From Calditrichota bacterium (GTDB lineage Bacteria; Calditrichota; Calditrichia; RBG-13-44-9; J075), in NCBI GenBank assembly GCA_003695285.1, contig RFIL01000203.1:1-9509 (forward strand): 9,509 nucleotides of DNA, in the 5' to 3' direction. Below the pieces are notes generated by a model. That model had not been told where the DNA came from. It did no database searches and worked only from the letters and a program-made list of their open reading frames with translations. Positions within the stretch are counted from its first letter, which is position 1. Each line of letters begins with the position of its first letter. Position numbers and translations under genes: made by a program. This document shows positions 6,770 to 9,509 of the stretch, one piece after another.

Positions 6770-7120
6770 ATGGAAGATGTTTTGATAGTATTTATCGTTT
6801 TCGGGGCAATTGTAAAGATTATTCAGATAGTCAGTGAAAATCGCACCCGCCGGATACTCATCCAACAAAATGAAGGAAATGCAGATCTTCTAAAATTGTT
6901 TGAGGGTGATCAACCCCATAAACGGGAGAACTTCTTCATATGGGGGCTATTGTTAATCTTCCTGGGAATTACCCTGCTGGTGGGATATTTTCTCCAACTG
7001 CCAGAAAATACCATATTTGGACTGATATTTCTCTTCGCGGGAATAACACTTTTAATCCAACACTTTCTCAATAAGAGGGCTTCAGAGGAGGAAACGGATC
7101 CCTCATCATCTGCTCATTGA
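6770..7120 (+). CDS. Small three-helix membrane protein (DUF6249-like)
   Basis: From the ATG at 6770 the protein has 116 residues. Three hydrophobic helices are evident: about 3-21, 55-75 and 81-100. Between helices 1 and 2 is a hydrophilic loop (22-54) with NRTRRILIQQNEGNADLLKLFEG, and the tail after residue 100 is acidic and serine-rich. This layout, with a first helix followed by a basic R-x-x-x-I-x-x stretch and a later helix pair, resembles small DUF6249-type membrane proteins, which often sit near sigma and anti-sigma genes. The family match is from memory of the pattern and is tentative. No catalytic residues are visible and the function is unknown. It is divergent from the PD40 gene and ends 1 bp from the stop of the converging methyltransferase gene, leaving no room for a terminator. 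Confidence 0.75.
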   Translation: MEDVLIVFIVFGAIVKIIQIVSENRTRRILIQQNEGNADLLKLFEGDQPHKRENFFIWGLLLIFLGITLLVGYFLQLPENTIFGLIFLFAGITLLIQHFLNKRASEEETDPSSSAH

Positions 7121-7121
7121 T

Positions 7122-7823
7122 TTAGGACTTTCTTTCAATGTTATAAACAGAAACAGTGCTGGTGCGCCCTCTCCAATCAACTTCTTGTTCTGTTTTCTGG
7201 AATTTAAAACCGTGCTCTTCCAAACTTCTGAAAAAAGGTAAAGCTACCGGTCGGTTGGGTTCACTTAATAAGATGTTGCCAGTGGGTGTTAATAACTTTT
7301 GAAATACCTTCATAAGGGGGGAAAATAAATCGGGATCATATAAAACATCAGATGCAATCAGTACCTCAAACTGTTCATTAACATTCGCTGTCCGCCAATC
7401 CATATTTAACAATCTCGCCTCCTGCTGCAAGTTTAAAATCCAATTTAACTCCGCCAGTCGAAGTGCATCTGGTTCAACATCATTCATCCAGACTTCTCCC
7501 CCCTTTAGCGCTGCCACGACTCCCGTCAATCCCACGCCACAGCCAAGATCCAACACACGCTTTCCCTCAAGATTTTCCTCGAAAACACAGTTTGCCAGCC
7601 CTAATGCGGATTCCCATATATCATACCAGTAGGGTTCTGAACCACTAATAATCGCCTGTTCCAGAAGTTCATCCACATCAGCAATGGTATAAAAACAGAG
7701 CCGATGCGAACCCACTATCACATGCTCTTCTTTCAGCTTGTATTTTCGGGACATCCATTGATAAAGGCTATCATAACGATAGGATAAAGATTCATTCAAA
7801 GGAAGTTGTATTTCATCACTCAT
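7122..7823 (-). CDS. SAM-dependent methyltransferase of the METTL (Methyltransf_16 / ETFB-lysine type) group
   Basis: This is a 233-residue cytoplasmic class I methyltransferase. Motif I is VLDLGCGVGLTG (90-101), which binds S-adenosylmethionine, and the acidic residue for the ribose is D115 in NDVEPDAL. The stretch WDIWESALGLA-like entry (YDIWESALGLA, 67-77) and the post-motif DVLYD (159-163) are typical of the METTL/Methyltransf_16 group, whose known members methylate lysine in proteins such as ETF-beta. Near the end, SEPNRP (187-192) marks motif III. The actual substrate here is not shown by the sequence. The ATG at 7823 has no clear ribosome site. A five-codon ORF (MNKIQ, from 7837) ends in a TGA overlapping this ATG, so translational coupling is possible. 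It lies 58 bp after the DUF4097 gene on the same strand, probably the last gene of that operon. Confidence 0.88.
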   Translation of the reverse strand: MSDEIQLPLNESLSYRYDSLYQWMSRKYKLKEEHVIVGSHRLCFYTIADVDELLEQAIISGSEPYWYDIWESALGLANCVFEENLEGKRVLDLGCGVGLTGVVAALKGGEVWMNDVEPDALRLAELNWILNLQQEARLLNMDWRTANVNEQFEVLIASDVLYDPDLFSPLMKVFQKLLTPTGNILLSEPNRPVALPFFRSLEEHGFKFQKTEQEVDWRGRTSTVSVYNIERKS

Positions 7824-7881
7824 TGTATTTTGTTCATTTATTTACTTTAAAGAAAAAAAACTCAGGAACCAGCTCTTCTCT

Positions 7882-8679
7882 TCATACCCGCTTAATTTTA
7901 ATGCTACCGTTTGTGGTTTTCAAATTGATATCTATTTTCCCCTCTTTTACCACCCCTTCTAATCGTTTTTTCTTTACCTCCCCCTTTATTGTAACTGGAA
8001 ATTCACAAGTAATTGAACCGTTAGTGGTTTTCGCTCGAACTTTAAAGGAGGCATCCTCTGGCAAGTAGAGGGTAATTGAACCATTGGTGGTAGAGAGAGC
8101 AATTTCATCCACCTCGTTTAGTGATACGATTTCTGCCTCGATCGATCCATTTGTAGTGTGTGCTCTAATCTCTCCTTCTACAGCAGTTGCTTCAATACGA
8201 CCATTGGTCGTCTTCAGCTCAATTTTACCGGAGATAGACTGTACATAGATGGCCCCATTGGTAGAAGAGGCTTTAACTTTGGCGTTATAGGGAGCATAGA
8301 TTTTATAGCTTACAGAATATGAAACATTATCACCGAAAATCCAATCCCACCAATCGCTACCTTTCTTAGGACGACGTGTCTCAATTTCAACCCCATTATC
8401 TGTAACCTTTATCTCAATTTTAATTTCTTTAAACACTTCCCGGGCACTTTCTTCATCTCGCACGTTGACCTGTTTGGTAGCTTCAATGAGAAGAATGTCT
8501 TTATCCCACCCTTCTATTGATATTTTCCCATTGACATTATCCACGATCAGTTCACCATTTGTTGGAAAGGGTAGCTCCTTTGAGAAATCTTCAGTATATG
8601 TATCCGCTCCCGCCGACGACATATTGATGACCAAGGCCAACACAAAAATATTGCAAATGATAGTATGAAAACGATTCAT
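7882..8679 (-). CDS. Secreted DUF4097 repeat protein (putative adhesin fold)
   Basis: This 265-residue exported protein has a signal peptide (about 1-25, cleavage after AGA) and a DUF4097 beta-strand body. The repeating turn T-N-G occurs at 140-142, 158-160, 176-178, 198-200, 219-221 and 256-258, with related turns at PTNG (39-42) and NVNG (48-51). Each is followed by a short strand such as GSIEAEI or GSITLYL, which suggests a stacked beta-solenoid. The middle has a tryptophan-rich patch, SDWWDWIF (108-115). No lipobox, anchor or catalytic motif is seen. The family is widespread and usually called a putative adhesin; a biochemical role is not established, and relatives often lie near sigma/anti-sigma or envelope-stress genes. 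The ATG follows GAGGG with a 4-nt gap and lies 12 bp after the stop of the upstream DYGWI-domain gene, so co-transcription is nearly certain. Confidence 0.88.
   Translation of the reverse strand: MNRFHTIICNIFVLALVINMSSAGADTYTEDFSKELPFPTNGELIVDNVNGKISIEGWDKDILLIEATKQVNVRDEESAREVFKEIKIEIKVTDNGVEIETRRPKKGSDWWDWIFGDNVSYSVSYKIYAPYNAKVKASSTNGAIYVQSISGKIELKTTNGRIEATAVEGEIRAHTTNGSIEAEIVSLNEVDEIALSTTNGSITLYLPEDASFKVRAKTTNGSITCEFPVTIKGEVKKKRLEGVVKEGKIDINLKTTNGSIKIKRV
7906..8262 (-). repeat. TTNG-coding repeats inside the DUF4097 gene
   Basis: Six degenerate copies of a short unit coding for (S/T)TNG plus a following strand lie 15-37 codons apart. On the plus strand they appear as variants of CCATTGGTGGT. 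They are protein-structural repeats, diverged at the DNA level. Confidence 0.8.
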
Positions 8680-8691
8680 ATTGCCCTCACT

Positions 8692-9509
8692 TTACTTTTT
8701 AGTTTTGATGATGGTAACGCCATAATTTAAGGGATCATCCGGGGGTGGAGAATTCCACCGATTCATCGCATGGGAATTGTCCGTTTCGTAGTGTAATATA
8801 TAATTACCCGCCGGAAGGTTGATTTTTTCGCTCATTATCCGATTTTTTCGAGAACCTCCACCATGGTTTGTTTTTTTATATTCCATCAGCCATATCACAT
8901 TTCGAGTGGTTTGATCCTCTATCCAACCATAATCATACATTTCATCATTAAAACCTTCTCCCTGGGCATAGATGAGTATCTCAGCATCCTCCTTCAAACT
9001 AAATGAAACTTCCCTCCTCAGGGAATTTCGATCTCCCAGGATTTGAGCGACGTAACCCGGAATATCCGTTAACCTCTGGTACACCAGCAAGGAATTCTTT
9101 TGTTGATGATTTTGAGCATAAATAGAGATACCCCATTCCTCCGGATTATCTGGTGGGGTGCTATTCCAGTTTGGATATGAATGCACACCATCCGTTTTAA
9201 AGTAAACCAGATAAATTCCCGGTAGCAGGAATAATTTTTCGGATGCGATTCGATTCTTTTGTGCCCCACCAGCATGACGGGTGTTGCGATATTTCATCGT
9301 CCATACGGTTTCCCCACTGGTAATGTCAACAATCCAACCGTAATCCCTCATCCGATTGCTTCTTCCTTCTCCGACAGCTTTCACAAGTACTTCCTGACCG
9401 TCATGAACAACCAATACGCGAAAATCAAGCACCCGATTACCTAACCGGGTCAATTTCAAAATTGGTGTTGTAGGTTCTATCAGTTTCTGGGGATGTGTTG
9501 TAACTTTTA
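8692..9509 (-). CDS. Protein with two tandem DYGWI/GGxxKNRI domains (5' end outside window)
   Basis: The frame is open to the window edge, so the true start lies beyond 9509; a TTG at 9459 has no support as a start. The visible part is 271 residues. Numbered from the TTG at 9459, residues 24-114 and 161-251 are two copies of one domain, aligned without gaps at an offset of 137 residues, with roughly 42 of 91 positions identical by eye. Shared motifs are GEG, DYGWI, WxMxY, GGxxKNRIxSEK, a TDxxH element, WNSxPPD, and a final G-x-x-I. Invariant W, Y, H, D and N residues suggest a beta-rich binding domain. No catalytic motif or membrane segment is seen in the visible part; whether a signal peptide, zinc finger or anchor precedes it cannot be known. 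I recall similar sequences in other FCB-type genomes but know no assigned function. The DUF4097 gene starts 12 bp downstream. Confidence 0.8.
   Translation of the reverse strand, partial: KVTTHPQKLIEPTTPILKLTRLGNRVLDFRVLVVHDGQEVLVKAVGEGRSNRMRDYGWIVDITSGETVWTMKYRNTRHAGGAQKNRIASEKLFLLPGIYLVYFKTDGVHSYPNWNSTPPDNPEEWGISIYAQNHQQKNSLLVYQRLTDIPGYVAQILGDRNSLRREVSFSLKEDAEILIYAQGEGFNDEMYDYGWIEDQTTRNVIWLMEYKKTNHGGGSRKNRIMSEKINLPAGNYILHYETDNSHAMNRWNSPPPDDPLNYGVTIIKTKK
8707..9390 (-). repeat. Tandem protein-domain duplication
   Basis: Copy 1 is encoded at 9118-9390 and copy 2 at 8707-8979, joined by a 46-codon linker. The copies share spacing exactly (offset 411 bp) but the DNA has diverged, so the duplication is old. 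Confidence 0.8.

Noticed and set aside
7906..8262. Regularly spaced repeats suggesting a CRISPR array
   Set aside because: The repeats are degenerate, unevenly spaced, and lie in frame inside a gene where they code for TTNG turns.

Overview
The window is ordinary, densely packed bacterial chromosome with an AT-rich base composition. It carries ten protein genes, two of them cut by the window edges, with short gaps and good Shine-Dalgarno sites. There are no RNA genes, insertion sequences, CRISPR arrays or phage genes. Several features point to a deep lineage of the Fibrobacterota-Chlorobiota-Bacteroidota (FCB) group, such as Calditrichota, Marinimicrobia or KSB1-like bacteria. These are secreted proteins whose signal peptides end in A-Q, a PD40 propeller, a DUF4097 protein, and upstream elements resembling the Bacteroidota promoter (TTG near -33, TAnnTTTG near -7). 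This placement is inference, not something I could test.

Left part (1-4139, all minus strand): rpoN (sigma-54) is read first. After a 205-bp gap come hslV, hslU and the 5' part of argF, spaced 21 and 23 bp apart, so hslVU-argF looks like one operon. HslV and HslU form the two-part ATP-dependent HslVU protease. The argF product is ornithine carbamoyltransferase for arginine synthesis. hslV most likely starts at an internal ATG at 2452 rather than at the longer TTG start.

Middle part (4140-7120): a divergent, very AT-rich intergenic region precedes two plus-strand genes. One is a DUF1992 (DnaJC28-domain) protein and the other a secreted protein with a PPC-like domain and an unrecognised C-terminal domain. 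They meet, tail to tail across an 18-base palindrome, a minus-strand secreted PD40 beta-propeller protein. That gene is divergent from a small plus-strand three-helix membrane protein.

Right part (7122-9509, minus strand): a likely operon. It encodes a protein with two tandem copies of an unnamed DYGWI...GGxxKNRI...WNSxPPD domain (5' end outside the window), then a secreted DUF4097 repeat protein 12 bp downstream, then a METTL-type SAM-dependent methyltransferase. The DYGWI-domain and DUF4097 pair is the least described part of the window. No clearly new system can be demonstrated from the sequence alone.
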